Shown piece after piece: positions 1 through 7,922 of a DNA stretch of 29,960 bases. A program made the position numbers and the translations under genes. How positions within the stretch are numbered: position 1 is the first letter of the stretch; each line of letters begins with the position of its first letter. The stretch covers positions 1 through 29,960 of the forward strand of contig JBDKVA010000080.1 of NCBI GenBank assembly GCA_039679375.1, read 5' to 3'. The DNA is from JBDKVA01 sp039679375 (lineage in GTDB: Bacteria > Bacillota > Clostridia > Acetivibrionales > DTU013). The notes under the pieces are model-generated. The model saw only the letters and a program-made list of their open reading frames with translations, was not told where the DNA came from and did no database searches.

Positions 1-226
1 TAACACATATAATAACCAGGAAATTCCGTGTTCGGGGACAATTATTTTCATCGATTTTATGCAAATTATTTATTATTTTTATAAAAGACTGCTGGACGGC
101 ATCTTCGGCAAGGTGCTTATCCTGTAAGATCTTATAGGCTTCGCTGTACAGCAGGTACCTATATTGCTCATATAACCGTTCCGCTCTCAACCGGTCGTCT
201 TGATTTTCTATTTGCATTAAAAGCAT
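1..226 (-). CDS. RNA polymerase ECF-type sigma factor, N-terminal part (cut by window edge)
   Basis: The first 75 codons of a gene that runs off the left edge. The translation contains a sigma-70 region 2 signature: a YEQYRYLLYSEAYKIL helix, then DKHLAEDAVQQSFIKI and NNLHKID. This is the core-binding and -10 recognition helix pattern of small ECF sigma factors. The chosen ATG at 226 has a GGAG ribosome site about 8 bases upstream; a second in-frame ATG lies three codons later. Region 4 is outside the window, so the ECF assignment rests on region 2 alone. Target promoters and any anti-sigma partner cannot be seen. It is followed upstream by a decayed stretch rather than an intact operon partner. 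Confidence 0.8.
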   Translation of the reverse strand, partial: MLLMQIENQDDRLRAERLYEQYRYLLYSEAYKILQDKHLAEDAVQQSFIKIINNLHKIDENNCPRTRNFLVIICV

Positions 227-420
227 GGCTCCGCTCCAATTTCCTGTTATATTATATTTTTATTGTTTAATTATAACATAACTGGCCCCAATTATCATCT
301 ATGGAGCTGTTCCGGTTTCTCTGCTTCCGGTTTCGCCGGTTCCTGCATTGTGCTACTTCCTGTTGAAGAAACCTTGGGAATTGATTCCCGGCAAATTTCA
401 TTACAGCTTCCAACAACAGT

Positions 421-464
421 AAAAAGCCCTGAACCTATTATTATCAAATGGTTGAGGGCTTTTT
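421..464. terminator. Rho-independent terminator-like hairpin (duplicated copy)
   Basis: The arms AAAAAGCCCTGAACC (421-435) and GGTTGAGGGCTTTTT (450-464) pair with one internal G/G mismatch and have a 14-base loop. The A/T flanks make it usable in both directions. It corresponds to the perfect-arm terminator at 11989-12032 and probably once terminated a SIMPL-domain gene. It now lies downstream of the ATPase gene on the minus strand and could still end that transcript. Confidence 0.7.
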
Positions 465-501
465 TCATATCGTTTGCCGCAATAGTGAAGGATATGTCAT
501 C

Positions 502-543
502 TTAATATTCGTATACGATACTTACATTTGTGTGATTTTGCAA
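502..543 (-). pseudogene. C-terminal remnant of a SIMPL-domain (DUF541) protein gene
   Basis: Read on the minus strand, the codons before the TAA at 502-504 give LQNHTNVSIVYEY. The intact SIMPL protein at 12108-12863 ends LEITANVSIVYEY, so the last nine residues are the same apart from T for A at the first of them. Upstream of base 543 the similarity stops and no start codon or domain is present. The fragment is followed by a copy of the same terminator. It is therefore a truncated duplicate, not a functional gene. The adjoining DUF4143 ATPase gene begins its 3' end about 75 bases away, which suggests insertion or deletion at this junction. Confidence 0.75.
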
Positions 544-617
544 TCTCTTTCCTATTTTCCTGTTTAACTAAAGGGCCATCCATAGTTGAAAATAGCCAAG
601 TCATTGGTTGGCAGTTG

Positions 618-1910
618 TTAAATCAAATCCTTGGTTTTTGCCGCAAGATAAAGTGGAAGGTTTATAACATCTCCGTTTTTTATATAACCCATTTTAGAAA
701 AACGTATCGCCGTGTGAGGGCTTTTCTCTTTAATAAATGCTTTAAAGCTGGGTGCGGACTTATCCTCTCCCCCTTTGACTTCCACTGGAATAATCTCCAT
801 ACCATTTTGCAGAAGAAAATCAATTTCACCGCTCTTATCAGTGTAATAATGAGGTTCTACATCAAACTGCCCTTTTAACTGTTGTAGCACATAGTTTTCT
901 GTAAGCGGTCCTTTAAATTGATAATCAGACTTTAACAGCAGAGCAGAATTATCGATGCCTGCCATTTGTTTCAGAAGACCAGTGTCAAATAAGAACAGCT
1001 TAAAATGATTCAGCTGATCAAAGGCCGATAGAGGGTGTTCTGCCTTTGTGACATTATAAATACGGTTAATCATACCTGCTGAAACGAGCCATTCAATGGC
1101 GTCTTCAAATTCACGGGCTCGTGCCCCCTCCTTAATGCAACCGTAAATGAACTTTTCATTGTCCTTGGCAAGTTGAGAAACAATACTGCGAAATACCATT
1201 AAAATGCGGCCGCTATTTACCTTACCGTTGTGCTTTGCAAAATTGTTCTCATATATTGTAATTAGCTCATTTTGAATTTGCGTTATTCTTTTGGGATCCT
1301 TGTAATTCAACCAAGATGCTACGCATTCAGGCATACCGCCGATAATCAAATAATAATTGCAGGCTTCAAGTAGCTTGGTGTGGAATATTTCTTCTATATG
1401 GATCCCATTTCTGATAGTGGTGTAATAATCATATAAAGGAGGATCGATTGCTGCTAAAAATTCATCAAACCTAAGCGGGTATAATTCCAATAGATTAACC
1501 ATTCCCACAGGATAGGACTTGGGTTGAGCCAAAAGTGTTCCCAACAGGCTGCCTGCCGTTATAACATGGTATTCATTGGCTTTTTCTTTGAAATATTTCA
1601 ACGCATTCAACGCAGCAGAACATTCCTGTACCTCATCGAAAATAATTAGCGTTTTTCCCGGAAGAATTTTTTCTCCGGCCAACAATCCCAGCAATTCAAT
1701 AATTCGTTGGGGGTTCTTGTTTGCTTCAAAAATAGATGATATTTCATCTTCTTCGTCGAAGTTGAAATATACAAAGCTTTGATAATATTTTTCCCCAAAC
1801 TCCTTCATAAGCCAGGTTTTTCCCACCTGACGAGCGCCTTTAATAATTAAAGGTTTTCTGTCAGGACTTTCTTTCCAAGCCAATAGGTCCTTCATTGCAC
1901 TTCTGTACAT
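618..1910 (-). CDS. AAA-type ATPase with C-terminal DUF4143 (nuclease-fold) domain
   Basis: A 430-residue protein of the widespread ATP-binding/DUF4143 family. The N-terminal P-loop reads IIKGARQVGKTWLM (about residues 20-35) and the Walker B strand reads TLIIFDEVQE. The C-terminal part carries GEIDFLL...IIPVEVKGG, the PD-(D/E)xK-like core typical of DUF4143. The start at 1910 is preferred because GGGGTG lies 6-7 bases upstream; a longer frame to 2033 has no ribosome site. The family is common in bacteria and archaea, often as orphan genes near mobile or variable loci. Its biological role is not established. Here it stands alone with its own promoter, next to a pseudogene fragment, consistent with a laterally acquired cassette (inference). 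Confidence 0.85.
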   Translation of the reverse strand: MYRSAMKDLLAWKESPDRKPLIIKGARQVGKTWLMKEFGEKYYQSFVYFNFDEEDEISSIFEANKNPQRIIELLGLLAGEKILPGKTLIIFDEVQECSAALNALKYFKEKANEYHVITAGSLLGTLLAQPKSYPVGMVNLLELYPLRFDEFLAAIDPPLYDYYTTIRNGIHIEEIFHTKLLEACNYYLIIGGMPECVASWLNYKDPKRITQIQNELITIYENNFAKHNGKVNSGRILMVFRSIVSQLAKDNEKFIYGCIKEGARAREFEDAIEWLVSAGMINRIYNVTKAEHPLSAFDQLNHFKLFLFDTGLLKQMAGIDNSALLLKSDYQFKGPLTENYVLQQLKGQFDVEPHYYTDKSGEIDFLLQNGMEIIPVEVKGGEDKSAPSFKAFIKEKSPHTAIRFSKMGYIKNGDVINLPLYLAAKTKDLI

Positions 1911-1946
1911 GTATATCACCCCTCTGAAACCAAGCTTTACTTGTTC

Positions 1947-1975
1947 AGTGTAACATAGAAAAAATATGTTCGCAA
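1947..1975 (-). promoter_or_regulatory. Sigma-A-type promoter of the DUF4143 ATPase gene
   Basis: On the minus strand TTGCGA (1975-1970) is followed by a 17-base spacer and TACACT (1952-1947). This puts the transcript start about 30 bases before the ATG at 1910. Spacing is ideal, the -35 matches consensus at four of six positions and the -10 at four of six. Confidence 0.5.
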
Positions 1976-2097
1976 ATGAATTACACGTTATTACCGCTAA
2001 TTCTATTTTGATTTTACACATTATTTCGAGCAATTATTCTGTAATTTACACGCTTTTAAAGGAAATGTACTATAACTATATAACTGGAATACCAGTC

Positions 2098-4071
2098 TCA
2101 TATGCTTTCCTCCGACGTATACCTATACATTCTGAAGCTGTTGGTACAGTCCAGTTCTACCTCAAAGCCGCCTTCCCCATACCTCTCAACTTTGAGCTCC
2201 CCGCTGTCATCGGTAAGGCTCTGCAGCCGCAGCGCCTTTCCTTCCATAAAAAACAGCCTGAAGCTGAAGCAGTCCCCGGGATTGTTCTCCCTGTAAACAA
2301 TGATGTATCCGCTTCCATCATTATGGTTATGGGACTGGAAGCCCGTCCAGGAATACCCGTCGGGGCGGTTTCCAATCGGCAGTATGTGTCCGGCGAATAT
2401 CCCGTCCCTGTGCCGTTTGTGCAGGTCAATCATTTTCCTGTATCTTACCTTTGCCTTATCCGACATGGCCGACGGTTCAAACCAGCAGAGAGGGTTGGCA
2501 AACATGGTCACGGCGAACACGTATTCATAGGAATAGCCTGATGGTGCAAGTACATCTCCTGCTGCATAAATGTCGGCATTGCGGTCAATATTGAGAAATT
2601 CTATCTGAAGCTTCTGGGGGGGTACAAACCTGCAAAGGTCCCACAGGTTCTTCAAGGTCAGCCAGGGATAATAATTGTGCCAATCGGTATACCTGTTTTC
2701 CAGGAATATGTTTCCATACTCCTGGAACATGAAATATCCCGCTCTGGCATCGGCAGTGGTATCCAGGTTGAAGGTTATGTCCCCACCGGTCTTTTCCCTA
2801 AGCCCCTTAAGAAGCTTCTCCAGGTTGTCCTCAGCCTCTTTGTTCCTCAGCTTTACCGCATCTATTTTGAATTTCCTTATCCCGTATTTCCTGTACATGC
2901 CGTACAGCAGCCCGGCCTGGTACTCATGGTTCCTGAAGAGCCTGTTGAAGTCTGGTGCAAACCATAGGGCAAGCTCAACCCCACATTCCTTCGCTTTTTG
3001 GGCAGCATCGGCAAAGCCTTCCGGGAACCGCGCCTGGTCAATATCCCAGTAACTGTCGTCCACAGCCTCATTGTTGCTGAGGTGAAACAGCCCGTTTCCC
3101 TTCTGCCATCCGTCATCAAGCTGGTAGTGGGTAGCCCCCAGCTTTTTGCAGGCTTCAATTTCCCTCAGGACAAAATCCTCCCCCATGTGCTCCATACACT
3201 GGCGATCACCCCAGGGGTTAGCCATAACCACATAGTCCCGCTCAGGTACGATTTTGGCTTTCACCCGCTGGTAATCCTTAAGCGATTTCAGCCCATATTC
3301 GAAGCCTCCCGCATAAACTCCCGCCACAGATGCATATGTAACAGCGTATTCATGTGCCGGTATCTCCTCATGACGTATTCCCCAGCCCAGCACCTGTAAG
3401 CCCTTTTCGTCCAAAAAGAAATTGCCTTCGCACTCAAGACGCTGGTCAGTAAAGCAGGGGCTCTCCTTTAGCACAAAAACCCCTTTCCCTTCAGATTGAG
3501 TGTAGAAAACCAGATTGCCCCTTTCAAAGCCCCTGGGCTTAAGATGCTCCTCCACAAGGTGGTTTGTGTGATCGGTCCTCGTAAAAAATTCGTAGGCTCT
3601 GACGTCACAGCCGGCATCGGATACGGGGTATGCATCCAGGATGTTGTATTTATATCCGTCGAAAAAGTAGCCCATAGGCAGGTTGTATGACTTAACTTCG
3701 ACATATGTGCGCACCACCGGCGCATCCTCATATACTATGGCATGCCGCCTTATATCAACCCCGTGGAGCCTGTCGGCAAAGTGGAAGGCCACGTCGAGAT
3801 ATTTCCCGCAGAAAACTGAATTCTCCACCTCACCGGCTTTTACCCCTAAAAGCTCCATGTCGTAAGGAAGCTCCTTCTGCCTGCTGCTGCACGTTAAGCC
3901 CTCATAGTACACCTCCGGCAGTTCAAATGCTCCATGCCGCCATAGGCTTCCCGCAATCTTATCCTTGATGTACCGTGTCCTGAGTCCTTTCCCATCATAC
4001 TTCCAGCATCTCTCGATAAAGCGGTTTCCAATCACATATTCGTTGTTGGTGCTTTTAAAATAACAGTCCAT
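2098..4071 (-). CDS. Clan GH-D (GH36-like) glycoside hydrolase, alpha-galactosidase-type
   Basis: A 657-residue cytoplasmic protein without signal peptide. A beta-rich N-terminal domain (to about residue 270) precedes a (beta/alpha)8 barrel of the melibiase type. Visible motifs are ANPWGDRQ (284-291), ATHYQLDDGWQ (313-323), VELALWFAPD (365-374), RKFKIDAVK (399-407) and LENRYTDW (457-464), followed by a C-terminal beta domain. By analogy to GH36, Asp404 in FKIDAV is the likely nucleophile. The usual acid/base loop (SCSGGGGRFD-like) is replaced by NLDTTADARAG (435-445), so Asp441 is the candidate acid/base. The exact glycosidic bond is therefore uncertain. The start ATG has AAGGAG about 9 bases upstream. 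The importer and Gfo/Idh genes nearby suggest it acts on an imported oligosaccharide. Confidence 0.75.
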   Translation of the reverse strand: MDCYFKSTNNEYVIGNRFIERCWKYDGKGLRTRYIKDKIAGSLWRHGAFELPEVYYEGLTCSSRQKELPYDMELLGVKAGEVENSVFCGKYLDVAFHFADRLHGVDIRRHAIVYEDAPVVRTYVEVKSYNLPMGYFFDGYKYNILDAYPVSDAGCDVRAYEFFTRTDHTNHLVEEHLKPRGFERGNLVFYTQSEGKGVFVLKESPCFTDQRLECEGNFFLDEKGLQVLGWGIRHEEIPAHEYAVTYASVAGVYAGGFEYGLKSLKDYQRVKAKIVPERDYVVMANPWGDRQCMEHMGEDFVLREIEACKKLGATHYQLDDGWQKGNGLFHLSNNEAVDDSYWDIDQARFPEGFADAAQKAKECGVELALWFAPDFNRLFRNHEYQAGLLYGMYRKYGIRKFKIDAVKLRNKEAEDNLEKLLKGLREKTGGDITFNLDTTADARAGYFMFQEYGNIFLENRYTDWHNYYPWLTLKNLWDLCRFVPPQKLQIEFLNIDRNADIYAAGDVLAPSGYSYEYVFAVTMFANPLCWFEPSAMSDKAKVRYRKMIDLHKRHRDGIFAGHILPIGNRPDGYSWTGFQSHNHNDGSGYIIVYRENNPGDCFSFRLFFMEGKALRLQSLTDDSGELKVERYGEGGFEVELDCTNSFRMYRYTSEESI

Positions 4072-4303
4072 AACAATTGGTCTCCTTCATGTATGGTGTT
4101 CACACCCCTGCCTCTAGTCCTGGCAGTACCGAGGTTTCCTGTTTTCATCAATTTTCGAGGCCACAATTTCTTCAATATTTACTCTGAAATCCTCACTATA
4201 AAATGAAAGTGCTCGATTAGAAGAATAGTCATATGGAGAGCCCTACTAACTAGAATTATACTTTAAGGATCTTAAAAGTAAATAGAAGGGTACTAAAAAA
4301 ATA

Positions 4304-4312
4304 TGGTATAAT
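4304..4312 (+). promoter_or_regulatory. Extended -10 promoter element
   Basis: TGGTATAAT is a perfect -10 hexamer with the TG extension and points toward the Gfo/Idh gene. No good -35 lies 17 bases upstream. If used, it gives a leader of about 220 bases that includes the shared 57-bp element and the inverted repeat. Confidence 0.35.
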
Positions 4313-4404
4313 GCTAGATGTTACAGAGTGAAACAATAATAACATAAAAAGGATACTTCGTTAGTTATCACCTTTTCATCGATTCTAACAGTCATTCATA
4401 TGGA

Positions 4405-4461
4405 TTTTTGAAATAATAAACGGAATAATGACAATTTACTTACCGGAAAGCCCATGTTATC
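4405..4461 (+). promoter_or_regulatory. 57-bp upstream element shared with the permease operon
   Basis: This segment aligns without gaps to 11834-11890 read on the minus strand, with 48 of 57 bases identical. Both copies share TTTTTGAAAT, the 20-base block AATAATGACAATTTACTTAC and CATGTTATC. It ends 77 bases before the Gfo/Idh start codon; the other copy ends 29 bases before the first permease gene. Conservation in two otherwise unrelated leaders points to a common operator or promoter, possibly for the AraC-type regulator encoded between them. Confidence 0.65.
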
Positions 4462-4482
4462 ATAAATTTTGAGTATAGATTA

Positions 4483-4507
4483 ATTGAATGAAATTAGTTC
4501 ATTCAAT
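4483..4507. promoter_or_regulatory. Perfect 10-bp inverted repeat in the Gfo/Idh leader
   Basis: The arms ATTGAATGAA (4483-4492) and TTCATTCAAT (4498-4507) flank a 5-base spacer. The repeat lies 32 bases before the start codon and has no T-run after it. An operator or leader hairpin is therefore more likely than a terminator. Confidence 0.5.
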
Positions 4508-4538
4508 ATAGATGAGTATAATCAAGGAGGCTAAAAGT

Positions 4539-5612
4539 ATGGAACAATTCAAGGTTGGACTTCTGGGCATCGGAAGAGGGACTGCCTACGGCAGAATTTT
4601 TTTGAACAATCCCCAAACCCGTGTAACTGCCTTATGCGATATTAATCAGGAAAGTCTTGCCGTGAACGGCCGGAACTTTAATTTGAAGGATAATCAGCTT
4701 TTTAACGACTTCGACAATTTTATCAATGCCGACTTTGATATAGCGGTTATCGGTTCACCCATTCCTTACCATGCAGACCAGGTTGTAAAATCACTTACCG
4801 CAGGTAAGCATGTTTTAAGCGAGGTCACGGCAGCAAACACACTGGAAGGTTGCGAGAGGATTGTAAAGGCTGTAAAAGGCTCACCGAAAAAATATATGAT
4901 GGCTGAAAACTGTAATTACATGCACTTTGTCAGGAAATGGAAGGAGATTGTCAATCAGGGCAAAATCGGAAAAATCATTTATGCGGAAGCGGAATATGTC
5001 CATGAGATCAGGGAATTGGTAATGGATTCATCTACAAACGAGACAAAATGGAGAGCACAGCGTGCACCCATTCATTATTGTTCCCACAGCCTGGGACCGG
5101 TCCTGTACTGGATGGATGACTATATTGTCCGGGCAACCTGCATTGGTAAAGATGTAAACATTATTGAAAATGTCGGTGTAGGAGCCATTGATTTTCAGGC
5201 TGCTTTATTTGAAACGGCAAAGGGGGCGGTTATAAAGGTTTTGAGAAGTTCAGTGGCTTCAAGGAAACCAGCTCTTTGCCATTATGAAATGCATGGAACA
5301 AAAGGTTTCCTGGAAAACGGATACGCAGGCTATGACAATGAAGGCCGCATGTATGTCGAGGGTGTAGATGAAGCGGCAAAGCCTATAAGCTGTGTATCCT
5401 CCGATCCCAACGCACCTGACGGCGCCGGAGCGGGAGGGCATGGGAGTTCCGAATTCTATCTTGCAAGAGACTTTCTGGAATCAATCGAGTGCAATACCAC
5501 ACCGCCCATCGACATTGTCAAAGCCATGGATATGACTGTGCCCGGTTTAATTGCGCATGAGGCGGCAATGAAGGGAAATGTCTGGCTGGATGTTCCAAGG
5601 CTTGGTTTTTAG
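4539..5612 (+). CDS. Gfo/Idh/MocA family NAD(P)-dependent oxidoreductase
   Basis: A 357-residue cytoplasmic dehydrogenase. The N-terminal Rossmann fold reads FKVGLLGIGRGTAYG and is followed by TALCDINQE, where an Asp ends beta-2 as in NAD-preferring members. The SEVTAANT segment sits where the family's EKP motif normally lies, so the catalytic Lys is not evident there. The C-terminal alpha/beta substrate domain includes the HYCSHSLGPVLYW segment, with His residues expected near the sugar. The start at 4539 is chosen because AAGGAGG lies 8 bases upstream; an earlier ATG at 4512 has none. Members oxidise or reduce sugars and inositols. The shared upstream element and neighbouring importer suggest a role in converting the imported sugar. 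It converges on the regulator gene across a strong terminator. Confidence 0.85.
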   Translation: MEQFKVGLLGIGRGTAYGRIFLNNPQTRVTALCDINQESLAVNGRNFNLKDNQLFNDFDNFINADFDIAVIGSPIPYHADQVVKSLTAGKHVLSEVTAANTLEGCERIVKAVKGSPKKYMMAENCNYMHFVRKWKEIVNQGKIGKIIYAEAEYVHEIRELVMDSSTNETKWRAQRAPIHYCSHSLGPVLYWMDDYIVRATCIGKDVNIIENVGVGAIDFQAALFETAKGAVIKVLRSSVASRKPALCHYEMHGTKGFLENGYAGYDNEGRMYVEGVDEAAKPISCVSSDPNAPDGAGAGGHGSSEFYLARDFLESIECNTTPPIDIVKAMDMTVPGLIAHEAAMKGNVWLDVPRLGF

Positions 5613-5635
5613 TCCGGAATTGAAAGGGTTTTGTG

Positions 5636-5673
5636 AAAAATGTTGGGGCAGTAAAAACCACCCCAACATTTTT
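5636..5673. terminator. Bidirectional terminator between Gfo/Idh and AraC regulator genes
   Basis: Perfect 13-bp arms AAAAATGTTGGGG (5636-5648) and CCCCAACATTTTT (5661-5673) enclose a 12-base loop. Both strands end in a T-run. It sits exactly between two convergent stop codons. Confidence 0.9.
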
Positions 5674-5675
5674 CC

Positions 5676-7922
5676 TCACAGTTTACGTTTATACATATCC
5701 TGGTATTGTCCCGGAGAAAGCCCCGTATATTTTTTGAACACTCGCATAAATGTGCTCATGGAGGCAAGGCCCGCTTTTTCACAAGTATCTGATATGCTGA
5801 GGCTTGTCAGATATTCTTTTGCCAATTCCACCTTTTTGCTGTTTATATAATCCACAAAATTGCAATTCGTTTCCTCCTTAAATACTTTGCTTAAGTACTT
5901 TCCTGATCTGTTAAATTTTTGTTCAATGGCAGACAGGTTCAAATTATAATCTGTCAGGTTATTATCAATATACGAAATCACTTCATTAATCAGCCTTTTG
6001 TTTTTATTTTCTTTTTTGTATTTAATAATTTCGCATATTGAACCAATTTTTTCTTTAAATTTGGAAAATATTTTTCTTATGTCTTCCTGCAGTAAAAATT
6101 CATTAACCTGCCAATCCTCCCCAATATCAACATTCAATTCCCATACCGTCTTTAAAATTGTATTATAGATATTATAAATCAGGCATTTTATCCTTTCAGG
6201 AGAAAGATCCTTTTCCTGAATGTTTTCCCTGTAGATCGTATCCAGGAGCTTTTTTGCGGCATCTCCATCCCCTGCTTTTATAAAATTGGAAAGATGCATT
6301 TCCTGAACCATGGAAAATTGATAAGTATCCGATGCCTGACTTACTTCATTAAATTCTGCAATATTTTTACCTGTGATTATGCAAAAGTTCAAAGTCCTTT
6401 CTGCCTGTTCATATGCCTTGCCTATTTCCTTTATTTCACGAAACATGCAGCTTATACCGACTGCAATATCCATAGGGATTTTATCATCCAGATATCTTTT
6501 CAGGCCTATTACTTCATTATAAATCAGTTTCTCGTCTGATTCAGCCTTGTTGGAACCCAGAATTAATGCAATCCTGTCATTTTCTATTTCAATTGCATAG
6601 CCTTTGCAATTCCTGTTTATGTACTGCTCAATCAGTTCGGCATCGACCATATTGAGGAGAGAATTTTTAATCATTTCTTCACCATTTGATGTCTTCTCTC
6701 TTCCCATATGCAATAGAACAATACGATATTCGCTAAAGTCCAAATCAAGGTCAAGTACTCCGGATTTATCAACAATTTCTTCCGGAGTTTCAAGCCTTCC
6801 TTTAATAAAATCAGCCAGAAATTTGGAACGCAAAACAGGCTGCTGCTTTTTAAATGTCTCCTTCAGTTCCGTTATTTCATGATGTGAAGATTGTATCGCA
6901 CTTTCAATTATTTCATACTCATTACACCCAGTATTGTCATTGGCCGAAATGTCTTTAATATAATTCATTATTTTCTTTATGGGCGAATAATTTTTGTTAG
7001 CCAGCAAATATGCAGCTATTATGCCTATAATCAAGCATAATATTATGAGGAAAACCGTATAGGCTTTTATTTTATCAATTTCATGCATATAAACACTCTT
7101 CGGCACTAATAACACGTATCTGAAACTATTATAATCTGATAGGGAAGATATCATTATCATATCAGATGCGTTTGCAACACTTCCATTATTTGATTTCCAG
7201 TCTATAGAATAGATGTGTTTACCTTCTGTATCATTCGTCAAAAACAAATCATCCGAATTGTCAATAATGTAGTAATAACCCTCGGATGATTCTACTAATT
7301 CGCTGAATATGTCTTCATAATTTTTCAGATCAACAAATATAATCAATTTTGAATTATTGTAAATCCTTCTTAAATGCAGAACCATATTGTAAATCCTGTT
7401 ATCAAAGGATATTTCCAATATTTTTTTTGTATTGCTGTTTCCATTCAACAGATCCATCATTTTATTGTAAGAAATGTCCGGAGGCGTACAGATAGAATCA
7501 TAAAAAACTTTACTGCTGTACATTCCGCTATTGGAAATAATCATATCATATTGAGGCAGATATAAATACATATTATTAATCATGCTGTTTCCTGCGCTGT
7601 ACATAGATAAATCCTTAATTATTTCACCTATTTTAAGCCTTTTAGAGCTATCCATAGCAGACGTGCATTCTGTTATATCCATAATTCTTTTATTTGTCAG
7701 TATTTCACTGACCAGCCGATCTGTCTCCTTTGAACGGAAATCCAGTATTTGAACAGCTTGATTAAGCATTGTAAGATTGCTTTTTTCTATATCCCGGGTG
7801 ACAATTTGCATAGATTTAATGTAATATGTGCATCCCAAAATAACAACCGGTACCAGTAAAACCAATATATAAGAGACAAGAAATTTATAAAGTATATTTT
7901 TACGCCTTATGAAGACTGACAT
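5676..7922 (-). CDS. YesN-like AraC family regulator with extracytoplasmic sensor domain
   Basis: A 748-residue membrane-anchored regulator. A first membrane segment (about residues 11-32), an extracytoplasmic region of about 250 residues and a second membrane segment (about 287-308) give a Cache-like sensor layout. A cytoplasmic linker follows, and the C-terminal 100 residues form a double helix-turn-helix of AraC type (NLSAIEQKFNRSGKYLSKVFKEE ... AGLASMSTFMRVFKKYTGLSPGQYQ; shown in parts). Two adjacent ATGs at 7925 and 7922 are possible; the second gives 6 bases to GGAGG. Such proteins usually sit beside Lpl-type importers and activate them in response to extracellular sugars. Here the importer operon lies upstream on the same strand, separated by a terminator, so the gene probably has its own promoter. 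Confidence 0.9.
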   Translation of the reverse strand: MSVFIRRKNILYKFLVSYILVLLVPVVILGCTYYIKSMQIVTRDIEKSNLTMLNQAVQILDFRSKETDRLVSEILTNKRIMDITECTSAMDSSKRLKIGEIIKDLSMYSAGNSMINNMYLYLPQYDMIISNSGMYSSKVFYDSICTPPDISYNKMMDLLNGNSNTKKILEISFDNRIYNMVLHLRRIYNNSKLIIFVDLKNYEDIFSELVESSEGYYYIIDNSDDLFLTNDTEGKHIYSIDWKSNNGSVANASDMIMISSLSDYNSFRYVLLVPKSVYMHEIDKIKAYTVFLIILCLIIGIIAAYLLANKNYSPIKKIMNYIKDISANDNTGCNEYEIIESAIQSSHHEITELKETFKKQQPVLRSKFLADFIKGRLETPEEIVDKSGVLDLDLDFSEYRIVLLHMGREKTSNGEEMIKNSLLNMVDAELIEQYINRNCKGYAIEIENDRIALILGSNKAESDEKLIYNEVIGLKRYLDDKIPMDIAVGISCMFREIKEIGKAYEQAERTLNFCIITGKNIAEFNEVSQASDTYQFSMVQEMHLSNFIKAGDGDAAKKLLDTIYRENIQEKDLSPERIKCLIYNIYNTILKTVWELNVDIGEDWQVNEFLLQEDIRKIFSKFKEKIGSICEIIKYKKENKNKRLINEVISYIDNNLTDYNLNLSAIEQKFNRSGKYLSKVFKEETNCNFVDYINSKKVELAKEYLTSLSISDTCEKAGLASMSTFMRVFKKYTGLSPGQYQDMYKRKL

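Larger units (their letters stand above)
391..545. repeat. Diverged partial copy of the SIMPL gene 3' end and terminator region
   Basis: This segment aligns with 11957-12150. Shared blocks in order are CAAATTT-CATTAC, ACAGTAAAAAGCCCT, a hairpin loop with ATTATCA, AGGGCTTTTTT, TTTGCCGCAATAGTG, and AATATTCGTATACGATACT followed by ACATTTG. The left copy lacks about 40 bases that the right copy has between the CAATAGTG block and the stop codon. The right copy is the 3' end and terminator of the intact SIMPL-domain gene, so this copy is best read as what remains of a second such locus. Confidence 0.8.
227..617. other. Gene-poor interval with decayed sequence
   Basis: A 391-base stretch between the ECF sigma gene and the ATPase gene with no convincing intact gene. 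It holds a terminator-like hairpin (421-464) and the last codons of a lost SIMPL-domain gene copy (502-543), both described separately. On the minus strand between about 433 and 295 a reading frame is open and ends in a Pro/Glu/Lys-rich tail (EPAKPEAEKPEQ) followed by a stop. That could be another coding remnant, but a second frame is also open there. Just upstream of the sigma gene there is a TATAAT (minus strand, about 271-276) without a good -35. Confidence 0.6.
4072..4538. other. Divergent regulatory region between the GH-D hydrolase and the Gfo/Idh gene
   Basis: A 467-base A/T-rich interval between divergently transcribed genes. It contains an extended -10 box on the plus strand (4304-4312), the 57-bp element shared with the permease operon (4405-4461), and a perfect inverted repeat (4483-4507), all listed separately. 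No additional coding sequence was recognised. The promoter of the hydrolase gene on the minus strand could not be placed. Confidence 0.6.

Noticed and set aside
33..40. GGGGACA resembling the REP core near the left edge.
   Set aside because: It encodes conserved residues of sigma region 2 (CPRTRNF) and has no palindromic partner.
295..433. Minus-strand open frame ending in a Pro/Glu/Lys-rich tail, with a VGSC lipobox-like start.
   Set aside because: It runs through the duplicated terminator hairpin, has no clear start, and a second frame is open over the same bases. Too weak to call a gene.
2677..3399. Several open frames antisense to the GH-D hydrolase gene.
   Set aside because: They lack ribosome sites and recognisable domains. 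They are reading-frame shadows of a long gene.
4517..4522. TATAAT just before the Gfo/Idh gene.
   Set aside because: A start from it would fall inside the ribosome site, and no -35 fits.
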